Source of the DNA: Ilex aquifolium
Lineage: Eukaryota; Streptophyta; Magnoliopsida; Aquifoliales; Aquifoliaceae
DNA length: 64,000 nt
Assembly: GCA_951799425.1 (NCBI GenBank)
Contig: OX637409.1
Span: 12,620,960-12,684,959 of the forward strand
Direction of reading: 5' to 3'
Shown here: positions 11,201 through 21,186 of the stretch, in pieces
Layout: every line of letters begins with the position of its first letter
Numbering within the stretch: the stretch's first letter is position 1
Position numbers and translations under genes: made by a program
Notes under the pieces: model-generated
Databases searched by the model: none
What the model was told of the DNA's origin: nothing
Seen by the model: the letters and a program-made list of their open reading frames with translations, nothing else

Positions 11201-12881
11201 CAACATGAGGCAACGTAGGTGGATGGAGTACCTAGAAGACTATGACTTCACATTGCATTACCACCCTGGTAAGGCAAATGTGGTGGCTGATGCATTTAGC
11301 CGGAAGTCACGGGGTGTTTTAGCTAGTGTAGCTTCCCGGGAGTGGCGGATGCTTGAGGCCGTGGGCCAATTTGGGCTGCATTATCAGGGTCGGACTCAGG
11401 GTGTTTTAGGGAGCTTGGCGGCTACGCCTTCCCTACTGAGTAGGGTTATTGAATCCCAGAGTCAGGACACGGAGCTATTGTCCATCCGGGACCGTATACA
11501 TGCAGGTACTAGTGACGAGGGCTGGGCCATTCACTCGGATGACAGTCTTCGGTTTAGGGGAAGGGTTGTGGTTCCCCAGTCGGCGGAGCTGAGAAAGGAG
11601 ATCCTCAGGGAGTTCCATTGCTATCGTTTTGCGGTGCATCCAGGCGGCACGAAGATGTATCACGATCTTCGTCGCCAGTATTATTGGAGCGGGATGAAGA
11701 GGCAGATTGGCGACTTCGTCAGTAGATGCCTCACGTGTCAGCAGATTAAGGCTGAACACCAAAGACCAGCTGGTTTGCTCCAACCATTGGAAGTGGCTGA
11801 GTGGAAGTGGGAGCACGTCACGATGGACTTTGTGACCCACTTTCCACGGACATCGCGGGGGCATGACGCGGTGTGGGTGATAGTGGACCGGCTTACGAAG
11901 TCGGCGCACTTTTTGGCGGTGCGGATGACCTTTACAATGGAGGAATTCTGCAGGTTGTACATAAGGGAGATAGTCCGGTTGCATGGGGTACCCGTGTCTA
12001 TAGTATCAGATCGGGATCCCAGGTTTACGGCTCACTTTTGGGAGAGTTTCCAGCGAGCCATGGGGACTCAGTTGAGGATGAGCACAGCCTACCATCCCCA
12101 AACGGACGGTCAGTCGGAAAGGACCATCCAGACATTAGAGGACATGCTACGGGCATGCGTCCTAGATCTCAAGGGTAGCTGGGAAGAGCATTTGCCCTTA
12201 GTGGAATTCGCCTACAATAACAGTTATCAGGCGAGCATACGGATGGCACCCTATGAGGCGCTTTATGGGAGGCCTTGTCGTTCTCCGGTTTGTTGGACTG
12301 AAGTTGGAGAAAGACCCTCTACGGGTCCAGACTTGATTAGAGACACCTCGGAGAAGGTGAACCTGATAAGGAAGCGTCTTCTCACGGCTCAGAGCCGGCA
12401 GAAGAGTTACGCCGATAGGCGGCGGCGACCTCTGGAATTTGAGGTGGGAGATCACGTCTTCTTGAAGGTGATGCCTAAGAGAGGGGTGATCAGATTCGGC
12501 AAGCGGGGAAAGCTGTCGCCGAGGTATATTGGGCCCTTTGAGGTGCTTGAGAGAGTGGGCACTGTGGCCTACAGATTGGCGTTACCGCCAACTTTATCGG
12601 GTGTTCACGCGGTATTCCATGTCTCCATGCTCCGGTAGTATACTCCAGATCCGACGCATGTTGTGGATTGGGGCGAGCTCATATTTGATGCAGATGGGAC
12701 CTTCGAGGAGGGACCAGTGCGTGTCATGGATAGCCGAGAGCAGGTTTTGCGAGGCAAGACCGTGAGGCTAGTGAAGGTGTTGTGGCAGCACCGAGGAGTG
12801 GAGGAGGCAACATGGGAGCGTGAGGACACCATACGTGCCAATTATCCTTTGTTATTTGAGGATGGAGGTGCATTCTTATAG
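8287..12881 (+). pseudogene. gag-pol: gag-pol polyprotein of chromovirus 1 (one frameshift, one nonsense codon)
   Basis: The polyprotein reads: gag from ATG 8287 with RG-rich start and capsid-like part; zinc knuckle [14 protein letters not shown] (about 9157-9198, CX2CX4HX4C); protease with DSGASHSF (about 9538); RT with FVDD active site (about 10528); RNase H (CDASKDGLG, about 10970); integrase HHCC (about 11620-11750), DDE residues near 11826, 12008 and 12115; chromodomain-like tail with VKVLWQHRGVEEATW (about 12772-12816). A one-base loss in a T-run near 10280 splits it into frames 8287-10314 and 10281-12638. A stop at 12636-12638, where chromovirus 2 has Lys, cuts off the chromodomain part, which otherwise stays open to 12881. 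The start is chosen because it directly follows a conserved TAG acceptor-like site and is shared with elements 2 and 3. Confidence 0.93.
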
Positions 12882-12957
12882 TCATTTAGTATTATATGAC
12901 TGTTGCATATGCGTGTAATTGTGTGTGCATGAGTGTGTGAATTTCGGGGACGAAATT

Positions 12958-12975
12958 CTTTTAAGGGGGGAAGAA
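12958..12975 (+). other. Polypurine tract, chromovirus 1
   Basis: TTTTAAGGGGGGAAGAA abuts the 3' LTR and is the expected plus-strand primer. It is preceded by a short gggacgaaattc motif shared with chromovirus 2. Confidence 0.85.
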
Positions 12976-15592
12976 TGTAAAACCCGAGAAAATTTAAACC
13001 TTTGTGAAAAAGGGCAAAACGGTAAATTACCACTACGGTACAGGTTGTAAACCTGAATTTTTCTAGAACTCGGATGACGAAACGGACCTCACCGTTGGAT
13101 TCGTCTCGCGAAATCTAGTTACCACGTCAAATTTCGTTGAATTCCGAGATAGTCGGATTTTTTGCGTTTTACGAGACGAACGGGCCCCGGGTGACCCTGT
13201 ACACGAAATTTTTATAAAGTTTCCAAGTTTGGGGAAATATTAGACACAAGTTAAAATAAAAATAATTCGAACTCGAACCGGAGCGAAATTTAATCGTTTC
13301 GGGATTAAAACGGACCCGAAATTAAATAGGACGTGTGGCGAATTGTGGGCCAAGTATTCTAAAATATAAATAGGGGGAAAAATTAGATTTTTCCCCATTG
13401 TTCAGCCGGTTTCAGCCGATAGAGAGAAAAAGGGAGAAAAGAGAGAAAACTCACCTTCTCTCTACGATCTACGGTGCTACGGACCTCGAATCCACGCAAG
13501 CCAAGAATTAAAGTCGCTCTACTCATCGAGGGCTACGCGGCTATACCAAAAAGCGCAAGTTTTACCGAAGATCAAGGTACGGGATTTTCGAGAAGTGAGG
13601 GTTTTTGCTTGAATCGGGTCTTGGAACTTCCCTTGGTCGTTCCTCACGCTTCAAGAGGTAGGGTTTATTCCTACTAAGGTTTATTCCAAGCCTATAATGT
13701 TTTTATGGAATGGGTAGGATGATAGCCTATGTATCTTTTGCCTATTGTTGTGAAATTGGGTGAATTGGGTATTGAAATGGGTAAAGGAAATCCTAGCTTG
13801 GATGGATATTTAGAAGTTACTAAATGTGATTTCTATGATTGGATATGTGAAATGAACCCAATGTGAATTCATGTGTTATGTGAAATTGTGGGCATGTTAT
13901 GTGTTTATATATATGCCTTGAAATTTTAGTATGTTGATAACATGCTTGAAATTTGTATTATGGGAATTATATGCTTTTGATATGATTTTGCCATGGAATA
14001 TGAGAAATGTGTTGAGAATGTTCATATGTCACTCATACCATATCGAACATTGTATTAATGTTGCAATGGAGCACCACATTGCATATGCACGGGAACATCG
14101 CATTTTAGGAGGTGTGTGTGCATGGTTGTTTGTCTTCACCACGCATGGTGGATGACGAGTGAGCTCGGGTAATATGGGTCGATGACCTAGTCGAGTAGCA
14201 TGGTTTATATGTTGATAGGGTTGGGGTAGCAAGAAGGGCTAGAAAATCCCTCGGGTGAGAGACCCGGTGATTGGATACGCACTCCGTTGGTATAAGAGCC
14301 CATAAAGTGTGTCGGTGTACGCGGAACCGTTGGTGGAAGTCCATGAATTCCGTGTAGGTTGGGTGACCTTTGGTGTGAGTCCATGAACATCCACCCCTAC
14401 AAAGACCCTAGAATGAAATGTCATTTGATGTGAAACATAAATGACGGATTGGTACACATTGGCACTTGCATGTGTAGAGGAGCCGGGAAGGGCTCGGTTG
14501 ATGTGCATGAGTGAGTCTCACCTCATTTCATAGCATGGCATTACATGTTTCAACATGGAATATATTCTTGTTATGGATTGTTGATTGATAGCATGTGAAC
14601 ATTTCATATGCATTTAGGTTGGGGAGTAGCCTCTTTAGGAGATACCCTATTGAGCGTGGCTCACCCTTTATGGGAAAAACATTTCAAGTGTGGGTTTTGC
14701 ACCGGCGGATGGCTCACTTGGAGAGTATCGAGCATGAAGGGGGCCGGCTTGTGGCCTTAGTTTGAGTTTTGTAAAACCTTTAACAAAATTCCATTTTGAT
14801 GTATATATATTATGGAATGAATTGTAATAGAGCTTGTATGGGCTGTGTATTATATGGAAAATCTCATTAAACATGTATTGGATGAGTCTGGAGTGTATGG
14901 GGTAGCTTTAAGGATGGTTTGGAGGGGAAAGAAATCCATTTTTTTTGTTCCCAGTCTAAAAACCTACCGGAAGGTGTATGTCGGCCTTCCGGAAGGTTTT
15001 GCTAAAAAAACCCTGAATGTCTTGTTCACGGCTAATACCTTCCGGAAGGTTTTGCCCACTGGAATGAACCTTCCGGAAGATTTTAGTTACTGGAGTAAAT
15101 CCTACCGGAAGGACTTGTCTACTGGAATGGACCTTCCAGAAGGTTTTGCCTTGGGTTTCTTTTTGACTGCCAAATTCTTCCGGAAGGTTTTGTTTTCTGG
15201 AATGAACCTTCCGGAAGGTTTTGGCTACTGGAATGAACCTTCCGGAAGGTTTTTGCTACTGATGTCGACCTTCCGGAAGTTCTTGCAATTGATTCTTTTC
15301 ATTTAACTGTACTTTCATCGATCTTCCGGTAGGTGTACGTCGACCTTCCGGAAGGTTTTTCCAAAAATCTGAAATTTTCAAAATGCTTAGCCATGCTCTT
15401 GGGCTTTGTTTTATTTGGTTCCTATGACATAAATGGACATAAATTGAGGTATAATTGACCTTGTGGATGGTAAATCCGGTTAAAAGCATGTGAATGACGT
15501 GGTGTCGGGTTATACGACTATCACGAGTATTTCCGCGGGTTGACGGATGGTCAACGGTTAATAAAGGACACCCGGAAATTTGGGGCGTCACA
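12976..15592 (+). repeat. 3' LTR of chromovirus 1
   Basis: 2617 bp, almost identical to the 5' LTR. Visible differences include a one-base indel near 13314, and single substitutions such as in the TATA-downstream purine tract and in the palindrome spacers. It carries the TATA box at 13365-13372, donor-like site at 13657/13658 and palindrome array at 14963-15356. Confidence 0.95.
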
Positions 15593-15597
15593 GAAAG

Positions 15598-15848
15598 ACA
15601 ACAAATTGCTGGTTTTTATCATCAATGCGGGTTATTACTGTTTTTACATTAGAGATAAGGTTTAATTTAAGTAATATTATCAATGGGTGTGAAATTACTT
15701 TTTGTTTTTAGCATAGTAATTTTTATTTAAAAATTATGTTCGTCTTTGTAACTAGCAGACGTTAAAGAACCAGATAGTGAGTCAATTTTCAATAATTTTT
15801 TGAGTCATTTTTAATTTTTTTCTTTCTTTCTTCTTAAAAGTTAGAAAA
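15598..15848 (+). other. Athila sequence between pol and the small Cys-rich ORF
   Basis: AT-rich continuation of Athila after the chromovirus 1 insertion; together with 5207-5308 it forms the pol-downstream spacer of about 350 bp. No ORF is supported. Confidence 0.6.
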
Positions 15849-16190
15849 ATGGATGAAAAATTATTTTGGTTAAGTTTACTTTTACTACGTCACTTTCCAA
15901 AAGATATACATGCGTTGATCATGCAAAAAGCTAGATATGTTAGAAACTTAGAAATCTTTGAAAGTCAGGCAAGACCCCTGTGTGGAAAAAGTACGCATGC
16001 TAAACACCGACGAGCAAATCGTCTTGGTGGTTGTGTAAGATGTGGTCGTACAGAACATTTGAGACAATATGATCAGTGCGCGGAACAAATTTCAGGTCGA
16101 GCGTCAAATCGTTTACGGTGGATTAGGAATGGGCAGAGTAAGGATTATCCTGAGGCGTTATCCTATTATACCCCAATGTCAACAAGATAA
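15849..16190 (+). CDS. Small cysteine-rich basic protein, similar in layout to flexivirus nucleic-acid-binding proteins
   Basis: The 113-codon ORF is intact, although the pol and env-position ORFs around it are broken. The N-terminal third is hydrophobic/aromatic (residues 5-30). A basic stretch KHRRANR (52-58), preceded by GKST, leads into a C62-X2-C65-X4-H70-X6-C77 finger, followed by a Ser/Arg-containing segment and a Trp-Ile-Arg motif near 95. This order (GxST, Arg-rich stretch, short Cys/His finger) resembles the cysteine-rich nucleic-acid-binding proteins (silencing suppressors) encoded at the 3' end of Betaflexiviridae genomes such as carla- and vitiviruses. That match is from memory of the family's layout and is not a search result. 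It could also be an independent zinc-knuckle-like aORF. It lies on the Athila sense strand between pol and the env-position ORF. Confidence 0.5.
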   Translation: MDEKLFWLSLLLLRHFPKDIHALIMQKARYVRNLEIFESQARPLCGKSTHAKHRRANRLGGCVRCGRTEHLRQYDQCAEQISGRASNRLRWIRNGQSKDYPEALSYYTPMSTR

Positions 16191-16439
16191 GTGAGAAGTG
16201 AAGTTAACCGTGTCACTAGTGTTGATGCAGATAGTTCTGATACTGACTAAATATGATCAACAAGATATATAATTTTAGAAATATTGTAAATAAATGTAAA
16301 TAACTATAGAATAAGTAAGGAAATTAGTAAATAATAAATAACAAATAAAAAAATAATAAAACCAATTCTTTTGAAAGAAAAAGAGTGGTTAGCAAAGTTT
16401 TGTAGAATATATAAAATTGTATCTAATTTTGTAAACTGC

Positions 16440-16783
16440 AGGAATTTACAAGAAAAAGAGAAAAATGCAGAAAATCAGAAAAACAGTCTGCAGTTGCAAA
16501 CCAAAAACCAGTCAGATAGCACCGTCCGGACGGTGTGACTAGCATCCGGACGGTAGTACCCATATATATATCTTCTCCATGCAGAAAATCAATTAGTTCA
16601 GTTTCCCTCGCAAGCCAAATACAAAATTAGCCGAAATTCTCCAAAGAATAGCTCTCAAATCTGCTACACTCAACCGTTTTTCGTCAAATCTGCTCCGATT
16701 ATTCTTCTACCCATCACATTTTGAAGATAACTACTGATTGAAATCAGTTGAAACGGAGTATTTGAAGAGAAATCAAGAAAAAT
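16440..16783 (+). promoter_or_regulatory. Putative internal promoter of Athila env-position ORF
   Basis: A perfect palindrome ACCGTCCGGACGGT (16521-16534) is followed by a half copy catccggacggt (about 16542-16553) and a TATA-like tatatatat run (16563-16571). The 3' LTR has the same pair in the same order (19912-19947) upstream of its TATAAATA (19996-20003). About 210 bp of leader then precede the ATG at 16784. No other ORF lies here. Promoter function is inferred from this duplication. Confidence 0.5.
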
Positions 16784-17893
16784 ATGGATTCAAGACGACG
16801 AACAAGAGGGTCTTCAAGCTGAGCACAAAGGGATCAATCTCCACCACCTCAAGCACCTCCACAACAACCTCATCCAGGAAATATCTTCAATGAGGTGATG
16901 TTTGAGAATTTTCAACAACAAGTCTGGTATGATGCTCACTTTATCTCCAAAACTATCATTTCTGAACGACTGGTTATTTATGAAGATTTTGAGAATATAG
17001 GGATAAGACAAATTCTTGCTAAAAGGTGATGGTTGCATTATGTTAGATTGACTGCTCCTGCCTATGACTGCTTAGTTTGTGAATTTTATAGTAATACTGA
17101 TATAATTGGGGAAAGACAATTATGTATGTTCGTACGGGGTATTGCTTTTCAAATTACACCGGCTACTATAGCCGATTTCTTTCAACCCATGCAGAGACCA
17201 GAAAACCCACAATATCCTTATACTGAACTACCTGATCTGAATGTCATAGGAAGAGAAGTGACAGGTAATCTAGAATTTGTTTGGCGTAGACCAAACAAAT
17301 ATATAAAGCAAGGGGATTTAACAGACAAATACCGCATTCTGAATTTGATAACAATGTACAATTTGCTACCCCGAGCCCAAAAGAATCAAATTTATACTGA
17401 GCAGGCTTATTTCTTATATGCATTTGGGATGGGACACACAATTGACCTGCCGAACTTAATCATGGACCAAATGATACTGGTTGTGGATAGAAAGAAACCA
17501 TCACTCCCATATGCTATGTTAGTTTCTCAGCTATGCAGGAACGAGGGTGTGATCATTAATCCGATATGGAAGACAGTGGACCATTTTGGAGCATTGGATA
17601 AAACTTCATTGAAAAAGAGTCATGGAGGACAACCAGAAGACCTACCTGAAGCACCACCTGCAAAACAAGAAGAGTCATTCCAAGTACCTGAAGAATTCTT
17701 CCCACAAGAACAACAGTAGCCACAAGAGGATCAACCATACATACCGGTAGATGACAGAATTGATAGACAGATCTTACTAGGGATGGAGACCAACATTACT
17801 CTGATCAACAAACGCATGGATGAATATCAGAATCAAGCTGAGCTTTTGAAGTTATTTAGAGATCATTTCGGAGCAGGACCTTCTACTTCCTAA
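16784..17893 (+). pseudogene. Athila env-position ORF (putative plant transposon protein type)
   Basis: One frame from ATG 16784 to the TAA at 17891-17893 encodes about 370 residues, with a Pro/Gln-rich N-terminal part, a globular middle (about residues 35-260) and a Pro/Glu/Gln-rich linker before a possible short helical end. Three in-frame stops break it: TGA after 12 codons, TGA at 17027-17029 and TAG at 17717-17719, the two TGAs consistent with CGA to TGA change. The middle (RLTAPAY, then FVRGIAF and a TPATIADFF motif) matches the plant 'putative transposon protein' family often found in the env position of Athila elements. I see no signal peptide or convincing membrane segment, so calling it an envelope is not supported. 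A C-terminal coiled-coil-like stretch (ITLINKRMDEYQNQ) precedes the stop. Confidence 0.72.
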
Positions 17894-19639
17894 ACAGACT
17901 GGAGATTTTACAAAACAATTTACTATCTTTCACTTATCTTTTACATTATGCACTTTTACTTTATGCACTTGAACTTTAAATTACTTCATGTTTTGAATTT
18001 ATGTTGATTTTGAACTTGTTTATGTTAAGTTTTTTCTTTGCCATGATGAAACTTATATTTTTAAGTTAGGAAGGTTATTTCATATAATTTACAGTTGAAT
18101 TAGATTAATATTCATATGCTTCGTGAAAATAGCCTTAATCTGATCACGCGGGATTTTCATATTTTAGTTGTATATTATCTTAATATTTTCGTTTAAACTT
18201 ACTCTGATAAAGCACGAATAGATTTCTTTACTTCAGAAAGCTTGTGAAATATTACACTCTTTGCATATATAGTGGAGATGTATAACCAATTTAAGAATTT
18301 GAGCCAATCTTCCTTGGAGAGATATTCTACATCTACTCAAATAAACATCTTCGATTCTACGGTAAACTTTCTTTGAATAATCTCATTAATTTTGTCTTGA
18401 TTAGCACTTGTTAGATTATATTATTAGCATTATCCGTGAAATTCTTTTATGTAGGATTGATACAGATGAATAATTTCTAGAAAATGATCTTAGGCCATTT
18501 TTGATTAACTTGAGCCTTGACCATTTCTTTTACAAAATTATATTCTTAGTCAACCATGATTGAGCCTGAAAAAGTATAAATTCTTTTCACGAAACCCGAA
18601 AAATTCCCGAGCCATATGAAAATAAATTAAACCTACCTTTTGCTATCTAATTTTCTTACATCCTCTTTTAAATTAGTATGATGCAGAAAAACAAAAGGAA
18701 AAGAAAACCAGACAGTGAAAAGAAAACAAAAGAGTAATGGCTATTCAAAGAAAAGAAAAACCCGTGGAAAAAAAAATGTAAAGAGAAAAACAGAAAGAAA
18801 AGAGCCAAGAAAGTGAAAAATGGAAAGGATGAACATGCAAAGTCTTAGAAAGCTAAGAAAAGGTGTGCCACAATACAAAGAAATGGTAGCTTTTGAATCC
18901 CATAGATGTCGTTTCTTAAACCCTAAATCAATGGCACATTACAACCCAAATAAAGTCCTTTTTGATTCTAGAAATTATATATTTGTATTAATCCTATCTA
19001 TCCATAAACGGGAGAATGTTGAGAATATATCTAATATAGTGTTAATTTCCAGTCATGAGATTATGTCAAAATTCAATTTTATTCAGATACCCGTTCTTCA
19101 GATATATTACATGTGATATTATTTGTTTTGTTAACAATATTTCAAATCACATGTAACTATTAAGAGAATAGTCACTATAACGTATGTGTATTCTTTGCCG
19201 AGTGTATTTCAGGAAAGGATTGACATCAAGACTACCATGAAAGATGATAATATTTCTTGAGTGATTTTTGAAACAAAAGAAATCAGTAAACACACACACA
19301 AGTTTTTATAAAAATATATAGATAATGTTACAACTAACGTGTGTTACTCTTGTAGTGATCAGAAAAAGGAAGTATTGTAACAATGCATAGGAATATTAAT
19401 TTAATTTTAGTTGTGAAAAATATGAGTTATAAACTCCTAACTACTGAAGTTTGTAGGCAGCTTCACTGAAAACTTTCACGAGACAAAACTAGTCAACTAG
19501 GAATCACCTAGGGGTTAAAAGGCTTGTTGCATATGCTAAATGCAATCGTGAAAAAATCTACGAAAATGATTTTACCTCAGTTCATATTTTATTTTGTGAA
19601 ATAGTTTTTATAATTTACGTTTACTAGGGACTAGTAAAG
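17894..19639 (+). other. Athila 3' noncoding region
   Basis: About 1.75 kb of AT-rich sequence between the env-position ORF and the PPT, with A-rich tracts (about 18690-18830). A 98-codon ORF at 18820-19116 has no recognisable domain and is probably chance. Long noncoding stretches before the 3' LTR are usual in Athila elements. Confidence 0.7.
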
Positions 19640-19652
19640 TTTAAGTTGGGGG
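19640..19652 (+). other. Polypurine tract of Athila
   Basis: TTTAAGTTGGGGG directly before the TGTGATTAAC that opens the LTR. The form is typical of Athila elements. Confidence 0.8.
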
Positions 19653-19911
19653 TGTGATTAACTCTAACTAGTAGGTAAATTAAAATGATTAAGTAATCAA
19701 CTTTGTAAAATAAAATAATTAAAAATTATGAATTAGGGTTTGTGCGTAAACTAGGGTTTTATGAGTTTTATGTTTGAAATTTCAGGGTTTAAATGCGGAA
19801 TTGACAGAAAATACAAGGAACAATGTATAGAAGCTTGAAAGAGCAAGGACCAAAGTGTAAAACTACACATGTAAGCTCCAGAAAATGACACATGGATCAA
19901 CTGCAAAGCAC

Positions 19912-20003
19912 CACCGTCCGGACGGTGGTGGTGGCTTCCGGACGGTCACCCTTGGCGGTTTGGCTTTATCTCTCCACCTCATGCTTCCTTTTTCCTATAA
20001 ATA
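19912..20003 (+). promoter_or_regulatory. Athila LTR promoter: CCGG palindrome pair plus TATA box
   Basis: CACCGTCCGGACGGTG (19912-19927) and a second half-diverged copy (about 19934-19947) lie roughly 50 bp upstream of TATAAATAGGGG (19996). The arrangement is repeated upstream of the env-position ORF. Confidence 0.65.
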
Positions 20004-20530
20004 GGGGTGCCCTCCTCCACAAGAACAAGGCCGGCCACCCAAGAGCCAAGGGAGAACTCCAAAGAGAGAAAGAAAGAGAGAAAGAAAAAGAGAAAAGAGA
20101 AAGTCAAATTCAAAGCCGGTCTGTCCTACACTCCACCCGATACTCTGTATTTCTACATTTATGTTGTATCTTTCTATTCGGATAATTGAACTGCCGCCAC
20201 TTTGTTGTTTTAATTAATAATAAAGTTGGTTGTGTTTCAGTTGTTCCTTGTGAAAGAAGTTTTAGAGTTTGTATTTTAATTTCAGTTGTAATGAGAACTG
20301 CCTGCACTCCTTGCTTATCTGTAGCAATGGGGCGTGAGTAGTCACTTATACCCTTCAATAAAGGGTGAACATATGTATAAGTATTGGTTAGATAATGGAA
20401 ATGTTGATATTTTATTCATATATTTATTTATATATGTATTATGTGCTTCATGCATGATACAGTGATGTAAGTAATTTCGGTGATGTGCCTGGAATTATGT
20501 CATCAGTGCATCATTAAGCTGCCGGTTAAA

Positions 20531-21070
20531 TGTCTACGGTGTTCTTATCGGTATGGTTTATCCTCCACCGGAACGCTGAGGACGTTCTACTGATGTACGG
20601 TACAAAACCTAAATGATCCTCATGAATGGCTCGTCCTTCTGGGTTATTAGGGTTGTTTAACTATTATATATAACTATAATGCCCATCGAATATCTACGGT
20701 GTTCCCACCGGTATGGCTTGTCCTCCACCAGAACGCTGAGGAAGTTTAATTGGTATATATATATCATAGATGACCAATTGAGTAATTCAAGAATTCCTCA
20801 TGAATGGCTTGTCCTTCTGGTTTGCTCGAATTAGTCAATTGACACATCTATAACCAGCTAACCTAAGAAGTTGTTGTGTTATGACTTAATACCAGCAGCT
20901 AACCTAAGAAGTTGCTGAGTTATGGTTTACTATATACGCACTTAATATCAAATGATCAATTGAATAATTCAAGTATTCCTCATAAATGGCTTGTCCTTCT
21001 GGTTTGCTTGGATTAATCAATTGTCATGGATACCACCAGCTAACCTAAGAAGTTGCTGTGTGATAGTTTA
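20531..21070 (+). repeat. Interspersed short repeats in Athila LTR R-U5
   Basis: Three motifs recur: a 'tctacggtgttc...ccggaacgctgagga' unit (20531 and 20692 regions), an 'attcctcatgaatgg...tccttctgg' unit (about 20610, 20795, 20975), and a 'cagctaacctaagaagttg' unit (about 20855, 20895, 21038). They alternate rather than run in tandem, giving a mosaic of about 150-bp composite units. Confidence 0.75.
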
Positions 21071-21186
21071 CATACATCAGACCTACCAGTTTACTTGTTA
21101 GTAACATGGAAGTTAATTGATGTAAGGTGGCATTTCCAGTATTTAACCAATATAATTTATATGGAATCCCTAAAGTGAAGGGTACC

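Larger units (their letters stand above)
5314..15592 (+). mobile_element. Chromovirus 1: complete Ty3/gypsy (Tekay/Del-like) element
   Basis: It is bounded by perfect TSDs GAAAG (5309-5313 and 15593-15597) and inserted in Athila sequence just after the pol stop. Structure: 5' LTR 5314-7929, PBS 7933-7944, gag-pol 8287-12881, PPT near 12958-12970, 3' LTR 12976-15592. The chromovirus assignment rests on a single gag-pol frame with a C-terminal chromodomain-like tail; Tekay/Del is the likely clade from gag and integrase style and LTR length. By eye I count about 16 differences between the two 2.6-kb LTRs, mostly transitions, so insertion is recent. A frameshift and one nonsense codon make it non-autonomous now. 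Confidence 0.95.

Noticed and set aside
16784-17893. Athila env-position ORF as a true envelope protein
   Set aside because: No signal peptide, transmembrane segment or cleavage motif seen; it fits the plant transposon-protein family better.
18820-19116. 98-codon ORF in the Athila 3' noncoding region
   Set aside because: No recognisable domain, AT-rich, in a region normally noncoding in Athila elements.
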